Shown here piece by piece: positions 45,866-55,035 of a stretch of 64,000 nucleotides of DNA (its first letter is position 1; every line of letters begins with the position of its first letter). This stretch comes from Rhizobium sp. G21 (GTDB lineage: Bacteria; Pseudomonadota; Alphaproteobacteria; Rhizobiales; Rhizobiaceae). The stretch spans positions 930,001-994,000 of the forward strand of contig NZ_JACFXW010000001.1 in NCBI RefSeq assembly GCF_014158035.1, written 5' to 3'. The notes under the pieces were generated by a model. It saw nothing but the letters and a program-made list of their open reading frames with translations, was not told the DNA's origin and did no database searches. The position numbers and the translations under genes were made by a program.

Positions 45866-46793
45866 CTATTTGGTGAAGTCGAGACCCATTTCGCGGAAGC
45901 GCTCGGGGTCGTCGCCCCAGTTTTCGCGCACCTTGACGAACAGGAAGAGATGCACGGGCTGTTCGAGGATTTCGGAGATCTCCTTGCGCGCCGCCGTCGA
46001 GATGGCCTTGATGGCCTCGCCGCCCTTGCCGAGCGCGATCTTCTTCTGGCTGTCGCGCTCGACATAGATGACCTGCTCGATGCGCACCGAGCCATCCTTG
46101 CGCTCTTCCCACTTCTCCGTCTCGACATGCGAGGCGTAGGGCAGTTCCTGATGCAGGCGCAGGAAGAGCTTTTCGCGGGTGATTTCCGCCGCCAGCTGCC
46201 GCATCGGCAGGTCGGAGATCTGGTCTTCGGGATAGTACCAGGGGCCCCTCCGGCAGCGCCGCGGAGAGATAGTTCATCAGGTCGTCGCAGCCGGCGCCTT
46301 TGAGCGCCGAGATCATGAAGGTGGCTTCGAAATCGACCATTTCATTGGCGGCCTGGGTCAGCTCGAGAAGGGCTTCATGGCGGACCTGGTCGATCTTGTT
46401 GAGCAGCAGGATTTTCGGCTGTTTGACGTCCTTCAACGCTTCCAGGATCTTCTCAGCGTCGCCCTTGATGCCGCGTTCGGCGTCGATCAGGAGCACGATG
46501 ATATCGGCGTCCTTGGCGCCGCCCCAGGCGGTGGTCACCATGGCGCGGTCCAGCCGACGACGCGGCTTGAAGATGCCGGGCGTGTCCATGAAGACGATCT
46601 GGGCATTGTCATGGATGGCGATGCCGCGGATGATGGCGCGGGTGGTCTGGACCTTGTGCGACACGATCGACACTTTGGCGCCCACCAGGCGGTTGACGAG
46701 CGTCGATTTGCCGGCATTGGTGGCGCCGATCAGGGCGACGAAGCCGGAGCGGGTCGGGGCGGCGGTCTCCGCAGCGCGTTCAGAGTCTTCCAT
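45866..46793 (-). CDS. era: GTPase Era (frameshifted)
   Basis: Ribosome-assembly GTPase that binds the 16S rRNA 3' end. G1 GATNAGKST, switch/G2 region, G3 DTPGIF, G4 NKID and G5 SALKG are intact in the first frame. Near 46241-46250 (GGGGCCCC) an extra base shifts the frame; the C-terminal KH domain ([20 protein letters not shown], then [12 protein letters not shown]) continues in another frame. Removing one base gives 308 residues, normal. Era is essential, so a real frameshift is improbable. Its ATG overlaps the rnc stop (TAATG). Confidence 0.9.
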
Positions 46794-47524
46794 TATTTTT
46801 CCAATCCGTTGAGAGCGGGCTCCGGAGCCCAGACGCCTTCACGCTCCAGCATTTTGCGCGCGGCGACCTGTTCGGCGGCGCGCTTGGAGCGATCCACGCC
46901 TTTTTCGGGAGCGAGATCGCCGATTTCGACGAGCACCGTGAATTCGGGGGCATGATCGGGGCCGCTGCGGTCCTCGATCCGATAGGTGGGGGCGAAACCG
47001 AATTTCTGATGCGCCCATTCCTGCAACTCGGTCTTGGGATCGCGGCGCATGGGTTCGGCGCGCGTCGCCCGGTCGCTCCATTGCCGCAGGACGAAGCCGC
47101 GCGCGGCCTCCAGTCCCCCATCGAGATAGATGGCGGCGATCAGGCTCTCCACCACGTCGGCGCGGACGTTCTTCATCCGCTCCCCTGTGATCTTCTTGAG
47201 GTCGGCGCCAGTGCGGATATAGCGGTGTAACTCCATGAGATCGGCGATTTCGGCGCAGGCTTCGGCGGAGACGAGTTTGTTCAGCCTGACCGACAATTCG
47301 CCCTCGGCGGCAGTCTTGTAGGTGGTGAACAGCAATTCGGCGATGCACAGGCCGAGCACGCGATCGCCGAGAAACTCCAGCCGCTCGTAATTGCCGCCCT
47401 TGGCGACGCGGGCGCTGGAGTGGGTCATCGCCCGCTCCAGCCGGTTCTTGTCGTTGAAGCTATAGCCGATGAGGGCTTCCAGCCTGTCGCGTTCGTCAGG
47501 CGAGATGACCGACTTCCGGCTCAT
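46793..47524 (-). CDS. rnc: ribonuclease III
   Basis: Double-strand-specific endoribonuclease for rRNA and other RNA processing, 243 residues. The RNase III signature is NYERLEFLGDRVLGL (46-60), with VVESLIAAIYLDGG for the second metal site, and a C-terminal double-stranded RNA-binding domain (DPKTELQEWAHQKFG, SKRAAEQVAARKML). The ATG at 47524 overlaps the lepB stop (ATGA), and the stop overlaps era (TAATG), so lepB-rnc-era are translationally linked. Confidence 0.96.
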   Translation of the reverse strand: MSRKSVISPDERDRLEALIGYSFNDKNRLERAMTHSSARVAKGGNYERLEFLGDRVLGLCIAELLFTTYKTAAEGELSVRLNKLVSAEACAEIADLMELHRYIRTGADLKKITGERMKNVRADVVESLIAAIYLDGGLEAARGFVLRQWSDRATRAEPMRRDPKTELQEWAHQKFGFAPTYRIEDRSGPDHAPEFTVLVEIGDLAPEKGVDRSKRAAEQVAARKMLEREGVWAPEPALNGLEK

Positions 47525-48302
47525 TTGATCGCCTTGAAGAAACGTTCGTAGCGGAGATTGGCCGGCCATTTCCAGACATGCAGGAACGGGGTGCGGTTGG
47601 CGATGGAGAAGATGATGAAGCTCGCGCGACCGACCAGATTTTCTTCCGGCACGTAGCCGACGCCGAAACGGCTGTCGGCGGAGTTGTCGCGGTTGTCGCC
47701 CATCATGAAATAGTGCTTGGCGGGAACGGTGAAGACCTGGGTGTGTCGCCCTCGCCGGTCGGCGTCAGGTCGAGCGTATCGAAGCTCACGCCGTTGTCGA
47801 ATGTTTCACGGAACACCGGCACGCCCTGATAATCGCGGCTATACTGCACGCCCACGCCTTCGGTGTCTTCCTCGTCGGTGGTGAAGGTGCCGTCTTCCTT
47901 GCGCTCCACCGGCTTGTCGTTGATGAAGAGCACATCGCCCTTGACCTGGATACGGTCGCCGGGCAGGCCGACAACGCGCTTGATATAGTCGATCGACGGA
48001 TCGCTCGGCAGGCGGAAGACGACGACGTCGCCGCGCGCCGGCTCGCCGCCGAACAATCGTCCCTCGAACCAATCCGGGTTATAGAGCGGCAAGGAGTAGC
48101 GCGAATAACCATAGGAAAATTTATTCACCAGCAGGTAGTCGCCGATCAGCAGGGTCGGCATCATCGAGCCGGAGGGGATGGTGAAAGGCTGGAGCAGAAC
48201 CGTACGGATGACGCCGGCCAGCAGAAACGCCTGGAACAGGACGACAATGGTTTCCCAGAAGGCGTTTTTCTCTTCCGGCTTGCGATGTTCGGTCACGCTC
48301 AT
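47521..48302 (-). CDS. lepB: signal peptidase I (frameshifted)
   Basis: Membrane-bound signal peptidase that cuts exported preproteins. N-terminal anchor FWETIVVLFQAFLLAGVIRT, nucleophile Ser in IPSGSMMPTL, general base Lys in IKRVVGLPGDRI. Near 47741-47746 one base is lost between GEGD and TQVFTVPAKH, and the remaining motif MMGDNRDNSADSR follows in another frame to the stop at 47521; repaired length is 260 residues. LepB is normally essential, so this is most likely a sequencing indel. It is the first gene of the lepB-rnc-era unit. Confidence 0.9.
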
Positions 48303-48404
48303 TCATTCCTCTTGACATCCGCCCGCCCAAACCTGGCGTCGGTTTTTGCTCTGTCTAGCTCTTTCCCCCGGCGGCGGCAAGCTTTGCACCCCATGGCGGC
48401 GCGT

Positions 48405-48809
48405 TCAGGCTGCTTCCGGCACGGCTTCGATGATCACGAAGGCTTGAGCCAGGGGAAAATCGTCGGTGATGGTGATGTGGATGACCGGTGTGTGTCCATT
48501 CGGCACAAGCGTCGCAAGTCGTTCGGCCGCTCCGCCGGTCAGCTTCATGGTCGGCTTGCCGCCGGGAAGGTTGACGACGCCCATGTCTTTCCAGAGAACA
48601 CCCTGGGCGAGGCCGGTGCCGAGCGCTTTCGAGCAGGCCTCCTTGGCGGCGAAACGCTTGGCGTAGGACGCGGCGCGATTCTTGCGGCCATCCGATTTCG
48701 CCCGCTCGATATCGGTGAAACACCGTTTGACGAACCGCTCTCCAAATCGTTCGAGCGTCTTCTCCACCCGCCTGATGTCGATCAGGTCGCTGCCGATGCC
48801 GATGATCAT
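48405..48809 (-). CDS. acpS: holo-[acyl-carrier-protein] synthase
   Basis: Attaches 4'-phosphopantetheine from coenzyme A to acyl carrier protein, 134 residues. The magnesium-binding Asp8 in [10 protein letters not shown] and the Glu in [13 protein letters not shown] are present, with the conserved HITITDD near the C-terminus. The ATG at 48809 is preceded by AAGGAC; the longer frame is a non-family extension. It lies about 100 bp before lepB and downstream of the DUF3563 and rel genes. Confidence 0.93.
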   Translation of the reverse strand: MIIGIGSDLIDIRRVEKTLERFGERFVKRCFTDIERAKSDGRKNRAASYAKRFAAKEACSKALGTGLAQGVLWKDMGVVNLPGGKPTMKLTGGAAERLATLVPNGHTPVIHITITDDFPLAQAFVIIEAVPEAA

Positions 48810-49001
48810 TGTCCGTCCTTCTTGCCGTTCGCGCGGTGTTTCCTCGCGACAGGACATAGGCGCGGAACGGGGCGCATGCAACGCGCCGGCAATTTCGAAC
48901 GGCGAAATTCCTCACGCGACAGCCGATCGGACAAAAAATAAGGCCGGCGCGGGCGCCAGCCTGATGTCGTCGGGAGACTTGCTCCCAGCCTCGAACTTCA
49001 C

Positions 49002-49166
49002 TCAGAGGAAGTTGACGGCGCGGTTGCGGAACATGCCGCGGTCCACCTGGCGCTGGCGGTATTCGAGATCGATGCGGTCCGCCGCAGCATTCAGGTAAGC
49101 CATTTCGCGATCTTCCACCGAGGGACCACGCAGACGATTGGCAATCTTAGACATATAGCCGAACAT
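49002..49166 (-). CDS. DUF3563 family micro-protein (54 residues)
   Basis: The reverse strand reads MFGYMSKIANRLRGPSVEDR, then EMAYLNAAADRIDLEYRQRQ and VDRGMFRNRAVNFL. The core (VEDREMAYLNAA-D-DLE-RQ-DRG) matches the DUF3563 family of short proteobacterial proteins. AAAGGAG lies 6-7 bases before the ATG, so it is very likely translated. DUF3563 proteins have no established function. It lies alone between rel and acpS with about 190 bp on each side. Confidence 0.85.
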   Translation of the reverse strand: MFGYMSKIANRLRGPSVEDREMAYLNAAADRIDLEYRQRQVDRGMFRNRAVNFL

Positions 49167-49360
49167 TGGAAACTCCTTTGCTTCCCGTTGTTCCTCCCTA
49201 TCGAAGACTAAGATAGTTCATCTGCTGCAGCGCACAAGTTTCCTTTCATTGACGCTGCCATGCAACAAAAGCATGCCTGGTTAAAACTGATTAAAATACG
49301 CGCGATATCCGCTCGACAACGGGGCAGAATGCCGGTTTTTCCGGCGCTCCGCCCTGTATC

Positions 49361-51587
49361 TCAGTCGAAGACCCGCTTGACGGTCGAGACGCATTGAAGA
49401 TCCTTGAGCTGCGCCAGGAGATGGCTGAGCTGCCGCAGATCCCAGACCTCGACGTCGATCGCCATTTCGGTGAAGTCGGAGGCGACGCGGACCATGGACA
49501 TGGTGCGGATATTGACATCCGCCGTGCCGATCGCTTGGGCGATGGTCGCCAGCGTGCCGGGCTCGTTGATGGCGTTGATCAGGATGCGGGCGACGAAGCG
49601 CGCCTTGTTGGCTTCGTCGAGATCCCAGCGGATATCGATCCAGCGCTCGGGCAGTTCGTCGAACTTCTGAAGCGCAGGCGACTGGATGGGATAGACGGTG
49701 ATGGCGTGATCGCCGTCGTGAATGCCGACGATTCTATCGCCGGGCACCGCGCCGGATGGCGCAAAATGTACTTCGATGTCACGCGACAGACCCCGGAACA
49801 GTTCCGGACCCGGCTCGTTGCCGTCGGATGCGGCGTCCACGCGTTTCTTCTGACCCTCCGGGATCTTGAAGATCATGCCTTGGGCGCTGCGAACGTTGAA
49901 CCAGCCTTCTTCGTTGCTTTTGACGGTGACGCGTTCGTCCTGGTAATCCGGGAAACAGGCCTTGAGCACGTCGAGCGACGACATCTCGCCGCGGCCGACG
50001 GCGGCGATGGCGTCCTCGACCTCCTTATGGCCGAGGCGATGCAGCGACGGCTTCATCACGTCGCGCGAGAAGACCTTGCCGGCGCGCTCGAACGTGCGCT
50101 CCAGGATACGCTGACCGAGACCCGCATATTGCTTGCGAATGGCGAGACGCGTCGCGCGGCGGATGGCCGAGCGCGCCTTGCCGGTGACCACGATCTCCTC
50201 CCAGGCGGCGGGAGGAACCTGTACGCCCGAGCGGATGATCTCGACCTCGTCGCCATTGGCGAGCCTCGTCACCAGCGGCATGATGCGGCCGTTGATCTTG
50301 GCGCCCACGCAGGTGTCGCCGATATTGGTGTGGACCGCATAGGCGAAATCGATGGGCGTCGCGCCGCGCGGCAGGGCGATGAGCTTGCCCTTCGGCGTGA
50401 AGCAGAACACCTGATCCTGGAACAGTTCGAGCTTGGTGTGCTCGAGGAACTCTTCGGGATTGTCGCCTTCCGCCAGCGATTCGATCGTCAGGCGCAGCCA
50501 GGAATAGGCGTTGGACTGGCGATTGGCGCCCTCCCCGCCCTGGCTGTTGGCTCCGTCCTTGTAGAGCGTGTGCGCGGCGATGCCGTATTCGGCGATCTCA
50601 TGCATCCGCATCGTGCGGATCTGCAGTTCGATACGCTGGCGGGCGGGACCGACGATGGTCGTATGGATCGACTGATAGTCGTTCTGTTTGGGCGTCGAGA
50701 TATAATCCTTGAACCGGCCCGGCACGACGCGCCAGCGCGTATGGACGATGCCCAGCGCCTTGTAGCAGTCCGGCACCTGATCGACGATGACTCTGAAGCC
50801 GTAGACATCCGACAGTTGCTCGAAAGACAGCGACTTCGACTGCATCTTGCGGAAGACCGAATAGGCCTTCTTCTGACGACCCTTGACGTAAGCCTTGCCG
50901 AGGCCGTTGACGTTGAGGAGTTCCGTCAGCTCCTGTTCGATGCGCTGGACGAGATCGGCATTGCGTTCCGACAGTTCCTCCAGTCGCCGCGAGATCGTCG
51001 CATGCGCTTCCGGATTGATATGGCGGAAGGACAGCTCTTCGAGCTCTTCGCGCATGTCCTGCATACCCATGCGGCCGGCCAGCGGCGCATAGATGTCCAT
51101 CGTCTCCTCGGAAATGCGGGCTCGCTTTTCCTGGGTCATATGGTCGAGCGTGCGCATATTGTGCAGGCGGTCGGCCAGTTTGACCAGCAGAACGCGCACG
51201 TCGTCGGAAATGGCGAGCAACAGCTTGCGCAGATTTTCCGCCTGCTTTGCTTTGCGGGAAACGAGATCGAGTTTCTTGATCTTGGTCAGTCCCTCGACCA
51301 GACGACCGATGTCCTCGCCGAACATGCGATCGATTTCGTCACGGGTCGCCGAAGTGTCTTCGATCGTGTCATGCAGAAGCGCGACCGCGATGGTCGATTC
51401 GTCCAGATGCATGTCTGTCAAGATGGCGGCCACTTCGAGCGGATGCGAGATATAGGGATCGCCGCTGGCGCGCTTTCTGCAGGCCATGCTTCTGCATGGC
51501 GTAGACATAAGCCTTGTTCAGAAGCGCTTCGTTCACATCCGGCTTGTATTTCTGGACGCGCTCGACGAGCTCGTATTGGCGCATCAT
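49361..51587 (-). CDS. rel: bifunctional (p)ppGpp synthase/hydrolase, RelA/SpoT family (frameshifted near N-terminus)
   Basis: Stringent-response enzyme. Starting at ATG 51587 or 51584 (MRQYELVERVQKYKPD), the frame shifts near 51473-51477, where AAAG has one base too many; the rest follows in the next frame. HD hydrolase motifs (HPLEVAAIL, ALLHDTIED), the synthetase domain (GRMGMQDMREELEEL, YGFRVIVDQVPDCYKALG), TGS (FCFTPKGKLIALPRGATPID) and ACT domains are complete. Repaired length is 741 residues. The HDxxED motif supports active hydrolase. It is downstream of rpoZ, the usual order. Confidence 0.92.
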
Positions 51588-51702
51588 GAAGGGCGGCTCC
51601 CGCAAAAACAAAGATAGCGCCGATCTCGAGACCGGCGCCTGATTCTATAAACACAACGCATGTCGCACGGGCCTTTATTGCAGGCCGATGGCTAGCGAAG
51701 GA

Positions 51703-52104
51703 TTAATAGTCGTCGTTCTTCTCCGGCGGGACGAGACCTTCGATGCCGGCGAGCAGCTCTTCTTCCGACATCTGGTCGAAATTCAGCGTATCGGGCTGAT
51801 CCTCGTCCTCATCGCCGACATCGGCGGCGCTCTCGGTCGACAGCAGCGACGACGCATCGGGTTCCGGCTCGTCGACTTCCACATGCTTCTGAAGCGAATG
51901 GATGAGATCTTCCTTCAGATCGCCCGGAGAGAGCATCTCGTCGGCGATTTCACGCAGAGCCACCACAGGATTCTTGTCGTTGTCGCGATCGATGGTGATC
52001 GGCGCGCCCTGAGAAATGAGGCGGGCGCGATGGCTCGCCAACAAAACCAACTCGAAACGATTGTCGACCTTGTCGATGCAATCTTCTACCGTGACGCGGG
52101 CCAT
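51703..52104 (-). CDS. rpoZ: RNA polymerase omega subunit
   Basis: A 133-residue omega subunit. The conserved N-terminus [20 protein letters not shown], then [14 protein letters not shown] and [15 protein letters not shown], carries the beta'-binding part; the acidic C-terminal tail ([20 protein letters not shown]) is typical of alphaproteobacteria. It is 115 bp upstream of rel, whose product ppGpp acts partly through omega, and the two are commonly co-transcribed. Confidence 0.95.
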   Translation of the reverse strand: MARVTVEDCIDKVDNRFELVLLASHRARLISQGAPITIDRDNDKNPVVALREIADEMLSPGDLKEDLIHSLQKHVEVDEPEPDASSLLSTESAADVGDEDEDQPDTLNFDQMSEEELLAGIEGLVPPEKNDDY

Positions 52105-52759
52105 TGCCTGTCCTTATTCGTTTTCCACAGATGTCAAGCCCGTGGCGTTACAGTTTTTACGCGGCGATTTCAAGATGGCCGGTTGAGGACGCCGCATATT
52201 TTGTGAAATCCTAAAAAAGCTCGATTCCAGCGCAATCAAGGTTCAGGTCAGGTAGATCTCCTGTTTTTAGACCTGCATGAGATCTTCAGCGCCCCGACGA
52301 GAAATCTCTTTTCGCCCGATACGCCGACGCCGTCGTCTCCACCGGGAAAAAATACCAATATAACGGAGAATGAACCACCACCCTTACTCTCGAAACAATG
52401 ATGATTTCATAACCCGGAGGCCTCTATATTTTAGTTCCTATCTGATTTGCGATGGAGTATTGTGAAAGAGACACGACTTGCGGGTCTGCCGTTTTCTCAG
52501 CTCGCGCAGTTCACAAAACTGCGTCTTCCGGATTTCGCGCGCCAAGAGCAAAAGAAAGGATGCTCTCGGCCCGGCATAGGCCAAAAGTTTATCGAACCCA
52601 GTTCCCCGACGCCAAATAATCCTTGGAAAGCGGCTGTTAATAAATTAAAAAGACTCTTATATGAATGATTCATAAAATACTTGAATTATTCAGAGGAAGC
52701 TATAGGGCTGCGGTCTATCAGGTAGATCGTTGCGATGCTGCAACCGAACAGGAATAAAC
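52105..52759. other. AT-rich intergenic region between rpoZ and the NYN gene
   Basis: About 655 bp without a convincing gene. From about 52200 to 52750 it is much AT-richer than its surroundings, with runs such as GGGAAAAAATACCAATATAA. TCAGGTAGATC occurs at 52248-52258 and 52718-52728, direct repeats flanking most of the AT-rich part. A 73-codon frame at 52447-52668 lacks a good ribosome binding site and family features. Divergent promoters for rpoZ and NYN must lie here. No tmRNA tag or rRNA-like element was seen. Confidence 0.7.
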
Positions 52760-53341
52760 ATGTTTGATCCGCGCGAAAAAATTGCGTTATTTATCGATGG
52801 AGCCAACCTTTACGCCGCCTCCAAAAGTCTCGGATTTGATATCGATTATCGGAAACTCCTCAAGGCTTTTCAGAAACGCGGTTACCTCTTGCGGGCCTAT
52901 TATTATACAGCTCTGATCGAGGATCAGGAATATTCCTCTATTCGCCCGCTGATCGACTGGCTCGATTACAATGGCTACAAAGTGATCACGAAGCCGGCCA
53001 AGGAATTCACCGACTCGCTCGGCCGACGCAAGATCAAGGGAAACATGGATATCGAACTGGCGATCGACGCCATGGAGCAATCCGAAGTCGTCGATCACCT
53101 GGTGATTTTTTCCGGCGACGGCGATTTCACCACGCTGGTCGAAGCCCTTCAGCGCAAGGGCCGCAAAGTTTCGGTCGTTTCGACCATGTCCACCCAACCG
53201 CCGATGATCGCCGACGATCTTCGCCGCCAGGCCGATCATTTCATCGATCTTGTGACGCTGAAGGCCGAAGTGGGCCGCGACCCCTCCGAACGCGCGCCGC
53301 GTCCGGCTCCGGAGCCGGTCAACGAGGATGTCGACCTCTAA
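52760..53341 (+). CDS. NYN domain (PIN-like) protein, LabA-type
   Basis: A 193-residue protein of the NYN/PIN-like nuclease fold. Acidic clusters mark the metal site: IALFIDGANLY near the N-terminus, KGNMDIELAIDAM in the middle, and FSGDGDFTTLVEAL. The family is predicted to cleave RNA; LabA/DUF88 homologues occur widely in alphaproteobacteria. AGGAATAAAC precedes the ATG at 52760. It is divergent from rpoZ across the AT-rich gap and convergent with smpB. No toxin partner is visible. Confidence 0.9.
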   Translation: MFDPREKIALFIDGANLYAASKSLGFDIDYRKLLKAFQKRGYLLRAYYYTALIEDQEYSSIRPLIDWLDYNGYKVITKPAKEFTDSLGRRKIKGNMDIELAIDAMEQSEVVDHLVIFSGDGDFTTLVEALQRKGRKVSVVSTMSTQPPMIADDLRRQADHFIDLVTLKAEVGRDPSERAPRPAPEPVNEDVDL

Positions 53342-53364
53342 ACCGGACACACCGTGTCATGACG

Positions 53365-53387
53365 AAAGGGCGCCGAGGCGCCCTTTT
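53365..53387. terminator. bidirectional Rho-independent terminator
   Basis: AAAGGGCGCCGAGGCGCCCTTTT: stem GGGCGC/GCGCCC with a CGAG loop, T-tract on the plus strand and A-tract on the other side, so it can work for the NYN transcript and for the convergent smpB transcript. Confidence 0.85.
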
Positions 53388-53435
53388 CCATTCCTAACCT
53401 ATGCGCGACGATACGGCGACGGGAAGCTCACCCGA

Positions 53436-53915
53436 TCAGCCGTGATCGCGCAGCAGACGGCCCTTCTGACGGTCCCAGTCCCGCTGCTTTTCGGTTTCGC
53501 GCTTGTCGTGAAGTTTCTTACCCTTGGCCAGCGCCAGTTCCAGCTTCGCCCTGCCCTTGTCGTTGAAATAGACCTTCAACGGAACAAGCGTCATGCCCTC
53601 GCGAGTAATGGCGATGCGGAGCCGGTTGATCTCCTTGCCCGACAGCAGGAGTTTACGCGGCCGGCGCGGCGCGTGATTGAAGCGATTGGCTTGCAGATAT
53701 TCTGGAACGTAGGAATTGATCAGCCAGATCTCGCCATTCTCGTCGCTGGCGTAGGATTCGGCGATATTCGCCTTGCCCTCGCGCAAAGACTTGACCTCGG
53801 TGCCGGTCAGCATCAAGCCCGCTTCATAGGTATTGACGATCTCGAAATTGAAGCGGGCCTTGCGGTTCTCCGCCACGATCTTCTTGATCGGCGTGGGTCT
53901 GCCTTTGTGTGTCAT
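53436..53915 (-). CDS. smpB: SsrA-binding protein SmpB
   Basis: Trans-translation partner of tmRNA that rescues stalled ribosomes. The 159-residue protein shows [53 protein letters not shown] and the basic C-terminal tail [20 protein letters not shown] that enters the mRNA channel. It begins 1 bp after the dapA stop, the order dapA-smpB common in alphaproteobacteria. No tmRNA gene was seen in the window. Confidence 0.96.
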   Translation of the reverse strand: MTHKGRPTPIKKIVAENRKARFNFEIVNTYEAGLMLTGTEVKSLREGKANIAESYASDENGEIWLINSYVPEYLQANRFNHAPRRPRKLLLSGKEINRLRIAITREGMTLVPLKVYFNDKGRAKLELALAKGKKLHDKRETEKQRDWDRQKGRLLRDHG

Positions 53916-53916
53916 C

Positions 53917-54801
53917 TCACGCCATCAGATCGGCATGCCGCAGCGCGTTGTCAAGGGCAGCTTCTGTGGCCGGTTCGAGCGTCGGCACCAATGGCGAGCG
54001 CACGGCGCGGCTCATGCGGCCGAGCTTGGACAGCGCATATTTTGCGCCGCAGACACCGGGCTCCATGAAGATGGCCTTGTGCAGCGGCATCAGCCGGTCC
54101 TGAAGCTCGAGCGCGCGGGCGTAATCACCGGCCAGCGTCGCCGCCTGGAACTCGGCGCAGAGCTTCGGCGCGACATTGGCGGTGACGGAAATACAGCCGA
54201 CGCCGCCATGGGCGTTGAAGCCGAGCGCGGTCGCGTCTTCTCCGGACAGTTGGATGAATTCCTTGCCGCAGGAGATGCGCTGCTCGGACACGCGTTCGAT
54301 CTTGCCGGTGGCGTCCTTGACGCCGACGATGTTGTCATAGGCGCCAGCGAGATGGCCCATGGTCTCGGGCGTCATGTCGATCACCGAGCGGCCGGGGATA
54401 TTGTAGATGAAGATCGGCAGGCTCACCGCTTCGGCGATCGCGGAATAATGCGCGATCAAGCCTTTCTGGGTGGGCTTGTTGTAATAAGGCGTGACGACGA
54501 GAAGCGCGTCGGCGCCGGCCTTTTCGGCATGACGCGCGAGTTCGATCGCCTCGGTGGTGTTGTTCGATCCCGCTCCGGCAATGACCGGAACGCGGCCCTT
54601 GGCGATCTCGACACAGAGTTCCACCACCCGCTTGTGTTCCGCATGGCTGAGCGTCGGCGATTCGCCCGTCGTGCCCACGGGCACGAGGCCGGCGCTGCCT
54701 TCGGCGATCTGCCATTCGACATGCGCTGCGAAACTGGCTTCATCGACGCCGCCATCCTCAGCGAACGGCGTCAAAAGTGCGGGAATGGAACCCTTGAACA
54801 T
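53917..54801 (-). CDS. dapA: 4-hydroxy-tetrahydrodipicolinate synthase
   Basis: Condenses pyruvate with aspartate semialdehyde on the lysine/meso-DAP pathway, supplying peptidoglycan. A 294-residue TIM barrel with Lys162 in IVGVKDATG (Schiff base), Tyr133 in FIYNIPGR, and the signature [14 protein letters not shown]. It is co-oriented with smpB, which starts 1 bp after its stop. It diverges from the lytic transglycosylase gene over 234 bp. Confidence 0.96.
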   Translation of the reverse strand: MFKGSIPALLTPFAEDGGVDEASFAAHVEWQIAEGSAGLVPVGTTGESPTLSHAEHKRVVELCVEIAKGRVPVIAGAGSNNTTEAIELARHAEKAGADALLVVTPYYNKPTQKGLIAHYSAIAEAVSLPIFIYNIPGRSVIDMTPETMGHLAGAYDNIVGVKDATGKIERVSEQRISCGKEFIQLSGEDATALGFNAHGGVGCISVTANVAPKLCAEFQAATLAGDYARALELQDRLMPLHKAIFMEPGVCGAKYALSKLGRMSRAVRSPLVPTLEPATEAALDNALRHADLMA

Positions 54802-55035
54802 CTACTGAACTCCTCATCGGCCGACCGGCCCATTCTTTAGCCGCAATCGCTTTTTACGGGTTGTCGGACCATATAGAAGCTGGCACATCGCAGCAAGACG
54901 AATAGGCGCGCCATAACCGGCTTTTGATGTCGCAGAAAGTTGATTTCATCGGCATTAACCAAGGATTTACCAGACTGACGGCTGATAGATCTCAGCAAGT
55001 CCGATACGGACGTCGGACGCGGCGGAGCCAGTGAC

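Noticed and set aside
49394..51589. 731-codon plus-strand frame opposite rel
   Set aside because: It mirrors rel exactly; rel motifs are intact.
52447..52668. 73-codon frame in the AT-rich gap
   Set aside because: It has no clear ribosome binding site or family features and weak codon bias; left as part of the intergenic entry.
52105..53435. tmRNA (ssrA) near smpB
   Set aside because: I looked for a tag-like coding stretch and tRNA-like ends and saw neither.
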